Assembly (NCBI GenBank): GCA_916613615.1
Contig: OU744734.1
Location: 34,230,801 to 34,294,800, forward strand
Direction: 5' to 3'
From: Steromphala cineraria
Lineage: Eukaryota; Mollusca; Gastropoda; Trochida; Trochidae
DNA: 64,000 nt
Made by a program: the position numbers and the translations under genes. Position 1 is the stretch's first letter. Every line of letters starts with the position of its first letter. Below, piece after piece: positions 45,709 to 57,104 of this stretch. The notes under the pieces were generated by a model, which was given only the letters and a program-made list of their open reading frames with translations, was not told the origin of the DNA and did not search any database.

Positions 45709-47196
45709 GGGGCCATATTTATAAATATTCTTAGAATTTTCTAAGAAAAACTCTTAGAATTCCTACATTCACACGTAGCTAAAAATAATACTTAGGAGTC
45801 CATTTATAAACATTCTAAGAGTGACTTTTAGCTTAGAATAAATTTAACTCTTACAATTTTCTTAAGTGCTGTTACTAACGAAAATCGTTCTATTTCAAAC
45901 ATGACTGTTCCATTGGAACTCTCCTGTCAAAAAAGGTTTCATCACATGACTACCATGTATGCCACATTATGAGCTATCAAATCTACATCCTTTCTTGCAA
46001 ACTTAATTCCTTTTTGTTTGGATACAGGTGAATATCACTGTGATTATGAATTTATGAAAATATTACTTTTAATCATTAGATATTTATTTCCAACATGAGC
46101 AGTTAATAACATTTAAAACTTAAATATTAAAACGATGATACTGCCTATGCTTTTTAAAAAAATTGTCATTTAATTAAAATTCTCTTTTGAATTTCTTAAT
46201 CTCTTATTTTAATTATATTGATTTTTTTCAATTAATCATGTGATCTTAAATAATAAGATTTTAGATATTGCACTTATTCATAAGAAAAGCATTATGTATT
46301 TATGTAACTGAATTATATCATTTAATCAATGAAGATTTGAGAAAACACTTACAGTAATAAATCAAATAATTATTGAATATATATATATAATAAGCCAAAT
46401 ATATATTATGACTGCATAACATGGCAAATTAAAATCAAATTCCAGTTAAAACTAGAGTCATGTTTTGGAGTTTACTGGAATGCTAACAAGGGAAACAACT
46501 CTCATCTGTTGACGTCGAGTGTTAGTAATAGGACACACAGACACATGTCTTGCTTCAGTAATTTTGATACCTATACATTATGTATCTTGCATGTCAACCC
46601 AAAAAAATTTGCTAGGCATGCATTTCTTATGTATTGAGTTATAATGTGTTGAATTCAAGATTGTCAATATCCATCTTTTTGGATTGAGTTTGCAACATGC
46701 ATAAATACGTAAGCTTTAGGTGGCATCTGTTCATGTTTTATTGATTTTGGGTAAATACAAATCTTTGAAACATAGCATAAACATAGTTTTGAAAATGATT
46801 TTGAACAAGGTAAGGCTCCTTTTTTAGTTTTGATTTTTCGATGTGTTTTCGTCATAGAGCACCCCAAAAGATCATCATAATGCCAAATAATACAGAAAAA
46901 CCTGCAAATTATGCTGGCAACAGGCTTGCACAATGATGCAACATCCATTTCAAATCATGTTGTTATGTAAATGTAGTTAATTATTGCCATTTACCTGTAA
47001 AAACATTCCAGCTGACACTGTCATCACATCACTTTTAACTTTTACAATAGTTGAGAGTTATTCTAAGACGTTAAAGTTTTTATAAATACCACTTAAGAAA
47101 AATATTGACTTAAGAGTTATTCTTTGAAAATATTCATAGAATTTTTGACAGTTAAGAGTAAATTTCTACTCTTCGCATTTTTATGAATACGGCCCC
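45709..47196. mobile_element. 1.49 kb element with long degenerate inverted ends
   Basis: The left end GGGGCCATATTTATAAA is matched in reverse complement by the right end GGGGCCGTATTCATAAA (47180-47196). Both sides continue inward with repeated ATTTATAAA and TTCTTAGA or CTCTTAAG motifs, forming diverged subterminal inverted repeats of over 100 bp. No transposase is seen; the 94-codon minus ORF (46664-46948) is unassigned. The GGGGCC ends with A/T-rich subterminal repeats suggest a hAT-like non-autonomous element, but no 8-bp target duplication is visible. Confidence 0.65.
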
Positions 47197-50100
47197 AGAT
47201 CTTGCATTCAGTTGTAAGTTAAATAGTTTAGCTTGTAAATTTCCGAGATTAATTAAGTTTAACACCGACGGCGATAATGGATGTTATTTGTAACTTGTTT
47301 GAAAATGCATATTGCTGGTTTAAAAAAATAATTGACAGAAACATTCTTTAAGGTTTTGCATCAGACTTTTATGCGAGATTTCATTGGCTGAAAAGTGTGC
47401 CAAATGTTACATCAATCCACTGGAGTTTTTATATTTACTTAAATGTGAAAAGGAAACAGTCGGAGAAAACTATCATGTAAGTGGAGGGGCATTTATCAGT
47501 CGTCAGTTTATTGATGTTTAAGACGGGACTTATTTCCTATAAAACCATAGAGCACGTTGATCGTGAACTGTCGAAAAATGATTGCCATTTATATTTGCAA
47601 CGAATGAATTTACATATGTATTCTTAGAAGTATGCAAGGCCCCTGAATAGATTTACCCAATATGGTAAGTTATTACAATGTGGTAAACATCTTACCATAA
47701 CATTTTATATATGAATTGGAAGGTTGTGAAAACGTTACGAAACAATCCTATAGAACATGTATGGAACCTTTCATTAAGTACAATCAACAAGACAAAAACC
47801 TGATAGATCAATTAAGGATAAATGGAATTGTCTCTTATAGCATCTCATTTGCATTAGGATGTCCAAAGCATGTTGATGTACTTGCTCATTTACATGCCTT
47901 TTAGATTCATCATTGAACAAGTACACTTTGAACATTTTGGTTTCGTTTGCTTTCATACTCAATATTTTAAGGTGTAATAAGAGCATAGTTCGAATAACCA
48001 TTTCAGTTAATTAATCACCAAATGAGGTATTTGTTTCTGGTAATTTAGCAGGTTTTGAACATTTTTGACAATACTCACCAGATGATATACGTGTTTCCGT
48101 GTAACAAAGTTAAACAGTAATTATGTTTAACTTTTCACGTTGATAAAACTGGCGCACCAATGTCTTTGAAATATTTCAAAAAGCGTCTCCCTGTAACATG
48201 TACATGTAACACAAAGAAGTTTCATTACAATAGATAGCTTGATAAAAGGCCACCAAACCTGTTGGTCTGTCGCTACGTATATTTGATATTTTTTTTATCA
48301 GACTCGTCTATTGTTAATTATGTTGATATTCAACCCTCTTTGTTGTAAATTTTCATGTCATCAAAATGTTTTAAAGAGTTTGAATCCCATATTTTAGTTT
48401 TCGAGTGTACAAATGTCTGTTTAATCAAAACAACCCTTTTAAAAAAACAGTCACACGAATAACAATTGTCATTACAAATTACCCCAACAGCTCTTGATAA
48501 ATTTATATAGCCTGTCCATCATGTAATATTAAACATTTCGCTTGTGACATTTATCCTTGCACCGAATTTGATCATAAACTTGTGTTTTCGTTGTTCCTCA
48601 TTGGATATTAATATTTGTTTCCATTGGTGTATTTGAGTCATGTATGTAAATTAAATCAGACATTTCAAAAGAAAATGTCAATCGTCATGCTGTAAAACTG
48701 TACCATTGTTTATGTTAGAATTAAAATTTCCTGTGATATTTATGGAAAAAGCAAATTAAGCACATAAACCCTGAGCCAAATAAATTCATTTCCCGTTTTG
48801 ACACAGAAGTTTCTATGTTTCTGTTAAGATAAGATAAGATTACAGTTTATTATCCAAAAGAGACTTTTTGATAACAATATGATTTGACTTTGAAAACATT
48901 TTGTTATTTCAAAGAAACCGAACAAGTTTTATTAAGTTATTTAATATAATGGAATAGAAACTTTAAAGGTACATTCAAGATTCCTAGCAAATCATAACAA
49001 ATACGAATATAGATTCAGATAACCACTTAGGTAGTTTTAAATGATATTATATTTGTGTCATTTGTCATCATTATAAATTGTTTCTGAAAAAGTCAATGGT
49101 TTATGTGATCCTTTGTCTATCTTTAAGAATGTGGTGAGCAATCAAAATATGAATTGAGAAATTAAATTGAGTAACACTGCACAAATAAATAGATACTTAA
49201 AAATATTTAAGAATATAATGTCAATGAAAATAGCTTCCTATTTATGGTCATTGCAGGATCTAGCCAATCCAGGTAAGGTTAAATGTATTCATTTCGTCCT
49301 TCAGTTTGAACCTGTTATTCTATGGAATAAGGTTTCCACCGATATTTTCTGCCATGATTCAAACTTGAGTTCTTGATAACACTTCTCTGGCATGTTAACC
49401 ACCTTTGCAACCATCTGCTTCATTTTTGGAAATGATGCATAAAATATCAGCGCAATGGTTGTATCCATGCCTTGGGAAGATGTTTTCGACAAGGAGATAC
49501 CTATTGGTATCATTTATTCAGTAGAAAGGTGCTGCATGAATTGTCTACCACTGTTAAGGATCTATTTCACTGACATTCCTGAAACGCCAATGAAGTGTTT
49601 ATGGAATCTTGGTTCAATATTAACATGTGTTCAATGGTGAGTTTTAAATTAAATATACGATTTTATTTTCTTTCCGTCTCTTTTGCCTTTGAAGATGAAA
49701 TTCTATGTGTTAGTAGAAAGTTCTTTTGAGCGTTTCAATTTATTTCATGAGCTTACTGGTGTTTCCCTGAAATTGGAATTGGACTTTTCCTAAGCATTTG
49801 TCAGAAAAGTTTCACGGTGTATGTTTTTTTTCAAGATCCTTTAAAGTAAACTGCATGGCACGTACTTAGGTATAACAATATGGCCTGGGCAAGCAATTTT
49901 TAGATTTACAATCTCTGACAATTCGACAATTGTGTACTCTCATTTGATATTGAGTCTAGTAGTATTTGTTACCTGTGCTAATGATTAAAATAAAAGATGC
50001 ACCTTTTAGAATTTCAAAATTCATTGTAATGTTATATTTATGTTTTAAACTTTTCACTTTTAATGTGATTAAATACCTATGTTTTTGCGTTGATTGGCCA

Positions 50101-51870
50101 TATTGTGGATATTTATATAGGCAATGACACAGTCAGTTATTCAACATTGATAATTTAAAAAACTCACATCCATATCTGTAATACTGTTAAGTTTCAAGTT
50201 CAGAGCATGACATTTACAAATCGTCGTGGATATGACGTCGTTATTGTATATTTTTTTCTTCTACATAAATATGGATAAAAAAGGACGATATTAATGTTAT
50301 CGTGCATTACTTGTTATGTATGCATGATATTGTTTGCTGAAATTACAACACCCCTGCAAGACATAAAACGCGTCAGTTTTACTCACTATCTAGTTTTAGC
50401 CTTCACTTACTTACCTTATACTACTCCAGCAGAACTACAAAATTCTATTTTTTGTTGTTACTTAAAACATGAAGTCGCTGCTCTTATAACTGCTCTTAGT
50501 TCGGGTAAAACAAAAAATATAACATGTAACATAAGGCTACGATGCTTCCCTAATATCGATTTGTGCAGATCAGCAAAAGCAATCAAGATTGATATTTTGG
50601 CCCTTTTGTATTAATCCAGTGAAGTACTAAAATCACATAGTGGTTATCTTAACTCTAGAAAATGTCTTGTAACATTTAATTTTTTTATAAAATGTGTCTA
50701 CGATTGCTTTTTTTAAAGTCAACTCAAATTAAATTGTTCAATATTCAATTGTTCAAATGTTAACAATCAATCAATTGTATTCAATAGAAAGGCCAATGGC
50801 CCATGTATAATTCATAACAATGATTTTACATGGCATATGGATTTACATTTCAAGATGTATTTTACGCTGTAAAAAGATTGTTTAACCAACATTACACAGT
50901 TATATAATAAGGATGATGTAGGTGAACTAAGCAAATTTAAGTATTTCTGGACAGTAGCTTTTGTATGATAATAAGGTGGGAGATATTTCAATCATAATTC
51001 TGTGTAACACATATTCTCGAACATTGATTCGTTAAGAGCATGGTAATGTGTATCACAGTTTCATTTCTCACAAACTCAGAAAACTTCTTCATACTCGTGT
51101 GAACCTTTCAAGTCGTGTGAACGTTAACCGGACATACCTTAATCATCCATGCTTCATCAAATCAGATGTTATTTGATAAATATTAAGCAAAGGAACCTTA
51201 ACCAAACCAGAATTTACCGAATGAAATTGTGAAAACAATTAATGTAAAAATTTGTTAAATTTGCACAATGAAACTGAAAAAAACGAAAATAGAAATGCTG
51301 ATGCATTTACAGTTGCATTGTAAAGTATACATTACCGTCAATATAGGGCAGATATGATATGACGTAACAAAGATAACCCCATAATCACAATATATACACA
51401 AAAGATATTATACAATGGCAATTGGACAGTTATTAACATTTAAAAAAAATAACGTCAACAACAGTTGTATAGGATACTTTACTTTACTTATTTGACGAAG
51501 ATACAATAGCAAATGACGGCCAAAATGACGTTTACCATAAAGCTCGTCCCATTGGCTGATTAACACTCAACCGTGGGTTCACGGACATGGTTTGGTCAAG
51601 ATGTCTGACCATCAAGGTTTACTAACTTCCAGCTGTTATTCAAAGTATTCCGAATATGAAAATACCTACATCAATTATCTAGGCAATTTCTTTTTTTAAA
51701 CTATCCAAAACCTGGCCTTTAGCCTTGAAATAAGTAGAACTGTTTCGAAACTTTTTTTGCTGTAACGACACAGTGAGTTGAGTGAAGTACAGAAGCAAAA
51801 TATCTACCCGACGTAACTGTTTTGTGTGAAAGCTGATTTGTTCAAACAGCATCCATCGGCACATTCTCTC
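47197..51870. other. Long non-coding stretch
   Basis: No gene supported. ORFs at 47716-47904, 49167-49376, 49455-49640 and 50294-50614 (the longest, 106 codons) match no family I know and lack splice or promoter context. The only recognised element is the GATAAGATAA tail at 48829-48872. Confidence 0.5.
48829..48872 (+). repeat. LINE-type 3' tail (GATAAGATAA), second copy
   Basis: AAGATAAGATAAGATTACAG followed by TTATTATCCAAAAGAGA. Partner of 34862-34914. Confidence 0.4.
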
Positions 51871-51877
51871 CCCACAG

Positions 51878-52191
51878 GCAGATCAAGTCATATTGATTTA
51901 ACCTTTGTTATATTACGTCGAGTTTGTGGGATAGAATGGGAGATGCCTGATTGGAGGCAATCAAAGTTAGTTGTGCAATCAGCGACGCTGTTCTTAAATC
52001 ATCAGTTTGGCTACTGAAACAAGGCAGAAGCTTTGTGGTATGAACCACCCTTACCATGCGAGCAGCCTTGTCATTTGATAAAGAAATTTAAATGTATTGT
52101 GATGAGATGTTTTTCCGCTAGGGGAAACTGCCGGAACCCAGTGATTTTGGCGTAATATAACAGAGGCTAAATCAACCTGACTTGATCTGCC
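51878..52191. repeat. Inverted repeat, 40-bp arms
   Basis: The left arm 51878-51917 (GCAGATCAAGTCATATTGAT, then TTAACCTTTGTTATATTACG) is matched in reverse complement by 52151-52190 with about five differences. About 230 bp between. A degraded inverted-repeat element is likely. Confidence 0.65.
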
Positions 52192-52338
52192 ATCGGCATG
52201 AAAACTCGATAACAAAAGTTCGAAAATGTTATGATTACACAAAACAAACTCTATATGATTATGATGCTTTGCAAAAATCATGCCAAAGCGTCATTAGTAA
52301 CGGTAGGTCTACTAGCACTAGTTCGAGGCCACATTCCT

Positions 52339-52423
52339 GAATGCAGTCTTGCTAAAAGCCCTATATACTCAGAGACATATGAATGCAGTCTTGCTAAAAG
52401 CCCTATACCCTGAGAGACATATC
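52339..52423 (+). repeat. Tandem repeat, 42 bp x 2
   Basis: GAATGCAGTCTTGCTAAAAG, then CCCTATA, then GAGACATAT, twice in direct succession with three differences. Confidence 0.85.
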
Positions 52424-52804
52424 CGCCCTGTGTGGAATTTGTTATGCATAATGCAGATGACTCCTGTCATTTCGTGAAGGGACTTATTTATATTGTGCGC
52501 TCCTTTTGGCATATCAAGGGCAAATTGTAGGTAAAGTATTCAGTTCAATGACCGTTTTGAATAAATATACAATTTGTTGATAAAATGTGAATATTTGCAG
52601 TGTTACTTTTTTAATTGTAAAACAGGATTTATATCATTCTGCTGTTCTCTATATATGGGAAAGAAAGAATTACATGTCAGTGTGTGTGTTTGTACTGGAT
52701 TGAAGCTGGCATGGTTCACACGAGTTTGTATGTAGCTTTGAAATCTCTATTCTCCATTGCAACCACACAGAAATGGAATTCAATTCTTAATTAACGTCAA
52801 ACCC

Positions 52805-53159
52805 CTAAAGGGGGCAGTAGTACGTTTTTAGGTGGAATATAATTTGATGTCAGGAAAATGAAAATAAATGGTTCCAATCTTAAGACAATGTATTAAAACT
52901 AAATGAAATAGTAATAAATCAAAAATATTATGTAAAGTTAAGCCATGCGATTCCTTTTCTTACACAAAATGAATTAAAGGTGTTCACACCAAAATGACTG
53001 CCAATGGATTTTATGTGAATCTTTATAATTTGTTCTCTGACTGTAGATGATTGGTTTGTATAATGAGATTTAGAAAAATACATTTAGCATGTAACTTACA
53101 ATGATCAGTGAAAAATTGAAAATATATAATTGTCAAAAAACGTGCTACTGCCCCTTTAA
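52805..53159 (+). mobile_element. AGGGGCAG MITE, copy D
   Basis: The left target is mutated to CTAA and the left end has GGGGGCAGTAGTACG; the right end is GCTACTGCCCCT then TTAA. Forward orientation. Confidence 0.85.
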
Positions 53160-53750
53160 GTTACAATAAAAGCCACTAACTATTTCAACACTCTATATTT
53201 ACTTAACATAGGGATTTGTACAATTTAAGAAGGACCTACATGTTTTAAAAGATACATACATGTAAACAAAGTAATTATTACAAGATAAAGTAAGAGTATA
53301 TTGAATAAAATAAATTCAAATTCATTGTACTAAAAATATAAGTGGGTTTTTAAAGGACTAAATTTTATTTTCCTTAATGTTTTTTGCACGTAATGATTTC
53401 TATGAGATGTAAAATTCAAATGTTAACATCTTTAAATCATATAATATCCCAAGAGCTCCAGTTTTTCCAACTATTACCTCAAATGACATGCTGGAATTCA
53501 ATTAATTCAATAGTAATCTGATTACGTTTCAAATTGACAATTCAGAGATGTATAAGAAATAATAATTAAATGCAATGATATTCTGAAAATAGGAAATCGT
53601 GAAAATTATACAATTATTTCAAAGAAAGAATATAGATTGAGAAATATAAAAAATAAGTTTAAAAACAGCGTGTTGATTGTATAATCGCATTATATAAGCT
53701 AGAGAAACTGGTCGTTGTATTGTATTCTAATAAAAATAATAATGTGCATA
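53160..53750. other. Non-coding, nothing recognised
   Basis: AT-rich stretch without a supported ORF. Confidence 0.5.
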
Positions 53751-53754
53751 CTTA

Positions 53755-53950
53755 TATTGCGCCTTTTCCACGTCCTAAGACATACTCAAAGCACTACATT
53801 ATTACCCCGAAGGAGTGTACTTTCACAGCTGCTACTAAGCGCTAATCACGACCACGTTGGTCAGTACGTCCAATTTTCAGGTACCCATTTTAACAGCTGG
53901 GTGGACTGAGTGCAATGTGGATGAAGTGCCTTGCCCATAGTATTGCTATT
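53755..53950. repeat. SINE-like interspersed repeat (copy 2)
   Basis: TATTGCGCCTTTTCC, CAAAGCACTACATTATTACC, GGTACCCATTTTAACAGCTG then GGTGGACTGAG, and AAGTGCCTTGCCCA. The last two blocks are the reverse complement of 7713-7785. This arrangement is one that I recall from dispersed repeats in many marine invertebrates. The 64-codon ORF over it is not a gene. Confidence 0.55.
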
Positions 53951-54091
53951 ATTGCCATGCTAGCTTCAGATACTAGGATAAACTAAAAAGCGATTGTTTT
54001 GGTTATATGTAATAAGTATATGTTTGAAACGATGTTCACGTTTAATATTATGAAAGTTACTAATATCAACGTACATGTATGTAAATGTTAG

Positions 54092-54105
54092 GATCCCCCC
54101 CCCCC
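54092..54105 (+). repeat. Poly-C tract
   Basis: A run of about a dozen C in GGATCCCCCC...GTAAAA. Approximate limits. Confidence 0.6.
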
Positions 54106-54109
54106 GTAA

Positions 54110-55437
54110 AATGATGCTTTTCATTTATTTTATGAGATTATTTACAATGAAGATGTTATTTATCCTTTCCTGTTTGGAAGTTTATATAAGTGATTTTTGA
54201 CGATATATCCATAAACTTTATTGTCCATTACATTTCTTTTTCTAAGCTTAAAATTGAAAAAATCTATATTTAAGGTACACTCTACCGGTATCAAATCGAC
54301 ATGTAGATTGATTAAACGATACCGCTAATATGATCTCAATTTCGTAAAAAACGAAGTTGAAACTACGATTGTATCGACAAGCCATACATGTTCTCAGGTA
54401 ACGATGGCCCTTCATGAATAATTCAGTGGTCTAAACATTACTTCCAATAGGCAAGTTAGCACTTTGCGTAACACACCATACAACCCTTAAACTAAATTAT
54501 TCAATCATTAAAAGCCTGGTTGTCTTAATTTGTTTAAAAGTTGGTTAACTTGATATCGACATCTAGCCTTTCATTTCCGTTTTCGTTTACTTTTAAGACA
54601 TTTTCCTTCACTTCTTTGTTATGCATAGTGATCACGAGTTCAGGTTTAAAAGAGCAAAGAAAAAAGCAGTTTAATATGTCTCGGAAAAATATTTTTAAAA
54701 AAGAAGGTGCAAAAGGGGCCAACAAGATAAGAAGAGAAAAAGCACAACCACTTTGAGGAAAGAGGTTCTATCATGCAATCTATCACTTAGACCTGGGGTC
54801 TGCAATCAACCTTTTCAATAATTAAATGCTGATTGTAAAAAAATCAAATGTAGCATTTATTACAGTTGATGAATTTACTAAGAGTTCACCATAGTTAGTA
54901 TCGAACTTCAAATACTACATATCGACTTGATATTATCTGTAAGTTTTAGGTGATGATGTCAAATATTCAATGACCAAATTGTGTCACTTTATGACATTGT
55001 CTTCGATACTTGGCTACTTATTAATACATTGATACAAATAAAATAAGCCGAAGTCATAGAAACATATTTTGAATCCCACGAATGTATATAGATAAATAAG
55101 AACAAGTTCTATGGATTTACAACTTCTTTATTGCAAGAGTATATAGATAGTTTGAGTTCCAAAAACGGCCCAGCATTTAACATTGCTATCACATTATCAC
55201 ATTCATTGCAGTGTGTTCAGATGACTGCAAGTTCAAATTGTGCATATACCATGAATCGTGCTGATTTCATGAAACGTTCTCTGTTCATAAGGCTTTCGTC
55301 TCGCTTCTGCAATCTAACTTTTCAATATCAACTACAATGGAAACAGGTTGCATTTGTAAACTAACTAGTTAATCGTTCAAGGCCTAGGATTTTGATGAGG
55401 ATATCATTATCAGGGTATTGAAAACGAGGTGGCTTGT
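54110..55437. other. Non-coding, nothing recognised
   Basis: Overlapping ORFs at 54534-54756 on both strands and 55131-55364 match nothing known. Confidence 0.45.
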
Positions 55438-55801
55438 TTAAAGGGGCAGTAGCACGTTTTTTGATAACTTTATATTTTAAAATTTTAGCTGATAATTGTA
55501 AGTTAATGTTAAATGTATTATATTGACAGTGTCAAAAATCTCATTAAACAAGTCAATCATCCATAGTCAGAGGACAAAGTTTGAAGATTCAGATGAAATC
55601 CATTGGCGGCCATTTTTGTGTGAACACCTTTAATTCATTTTGAGTAAGAAAATGAATCGCATGGCTAAACTTTACAATATATATTTGAATTATTACTGCT
55701 CCATTTAGTTTAAATACATTGTCTTTCAATTGGAACCATTTATTTTCATTTTCCTGACAACACCTTATATTCCCCCTAAAAACGTGCTACTGCCCCTTTA
55801 A
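55438..55801 (-). mobile_element. AGGGGCAG MITE, copy E
   Basis: TTAA on both sides, ends AGGGGCAGTAGCACG / CGTGCTACTGCCCCT, reverse orientation relative to copy A. Directly abuts the SINE region. Confidence 0.85.
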
Positions 55802-55829
55802 GGCCATTTTCAAGAGTATTTTACTTATA

Positions 55830-56062
55830 TTACGTCTGGTAGTATTATTGTAGAGAGGATGTCCGCAATATTATGCATTGCGGTGAACCTGCAAGCATCG
55901 GTTTGAACGAGCAAACCGTGGGTGGAGCTCCGCTGAAATTTTACTGCATTTAGAACAGTTCTCTACTGCAGACAAAGTTGCCAAGTCCCTAGCGGGATTC
56001 AAACCTAGGACCTCTTGATCCAAAGTCCAACGCGCTAACCACCGCGATTTCGCCCCCTTATA
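55830..56062 (-). mobile_element. tRNA-derived SINE
   Basis: Read on the minus strand, the head is tRNA-like. An A box TGGTTAGCGCGTTGGA (56041-56026) and a B box GGTTTGAATCC (56005-55995), spaced as in tRNA genes, form an internal RNA polymerase III promoter. The GGGCGAAATCGC start is followed by a body without tRNA folding (CTGCAGTAGAGAACTG, CTCCACCCACGGTTTGCTCG). A mature tRNA is unlikely because the 3' half does not pair to give an acceptor stem. The 69-codon ORF across it is the familiar false ORF of such SINEs. Confidence 0.75.
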
Positions 56063-56745
56063 ACTTTCAAAGGAGTGCATTAATACGAGTTGTGAGTGTT
56101 TTTAAAAGCTCATAAAGCACAATGAAGTTTCCATGTCCATAATATATTTAGTATGCAACTTGAACAAACCTCTATAAAGATTAAAGAAGTCGCCTTTTAT
56201 GGGCCATTTGAGTCTTTCTTCTTCCAAAGTTTGTGCTTATAACTTATTTACACATAGGAAATTAACAAAAAATATATGGTTTGCGTATTCAGCAAAGAAA
56301 CTCTTCTTAATTTCCCATGTCGATCGTGTTGATTTTTATTAACACGAAGGGATAAATTATTCGTAGCCAAACACTCTTGTTCATCACATACGAGCAAGAT
56401 TGTCTTTGTAAAAACATTGTGTTTATGTCTCAAAAGATTAGGGTAAGCATGGATGAACTTGTTATTGAGACTACGTGCCTTGTTTGAAGACTGTAAGTTT
56501 ATTCGAACTAAATGGTCAGTAAGTAATATTGGGATTCGACAAGGAGGTTTTGTTAATTTCCCTTGTTGGTTAAGTGAGTGAAAATGACACGAAAGGATAA
56601 TAAACATTGGTTGATAACAAACACTTTGATGTGAACGTTAGTCTGTATGTAAAAAAACAGTAGAACAAATAAGATTGCATCAAGCTGCGAAGAGAGACAT
56701 AAAACTCGAATATATTTACAAATTTGTAATTCTGCATGTTTCGTT
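56063..56745. other. Non-coding, unassigned ORF
   Basis: A 119-codon minus ORF (56248-56607) has unremarkable composition and no recognised motif. I do not call it a gene. Confidence 0.4.
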
Positions 56746-57104
56746 TTAAAGGGACAGTAGGCATTTTAGGGGGTATTTAACTTGATGTCAGGGAAAAAAA
56801 TTAATGGTTTCAATTGAAAGACAATGTATTTAAACTAAATGGAGCAGTAATAATTCAAATCATCAATGTACAGTTTATCGATGCGATTCCTTTTTCGTAC
56901 ACAAAGTGAATTAAAAGTGTTCAAAAAAAATGGCCGCCAATGGATTTATGTGAATCTTCATGCTTTGTCCTCTGACTATGGATAAATGGCTTGTGCAAGA
57001 AGATTTTTGACACTGTAAAACAGATACACTAAGCATTAACGTACAATTATCAGTGAACAATTTAAAATAAAAAATTATCAAAATAAGTGCTACTGCCCCT
57101 TTAA
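56746..57104 (+). mobile_element. AGGGGCAG MITE, copy F
   Basis: TTAA on both sides; the left end is slightly mutated (AGGGACAGTAGGC), the right end GCTACTGCCCCT. Forward orientation. Most diverged of the six. Confidence 0.8.

Noticed and set aside
50294..50614. 106-codon plus ORF
   Set aside because: Cys-rich N-terminus but no recognisable family, Kozak context or splice signals; isolated in a non-coding stretch.
34399..50803. TTCAATAGAAA-GCC-TGGCC shared by 34.4 and 50.8 kb
   Set aside because: A roughly 24-base match alone; too short to define an element here.
55980..56062. A true tRNA gene
   Set aside because: A and B boxes are present, but the acceptor stem and 3' half do not fold; body continues as SINE.
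55871..56080. 69-codon minus ORF
   Set aside because: It is the usual false ORF read through a tRNA-derived SINE head.
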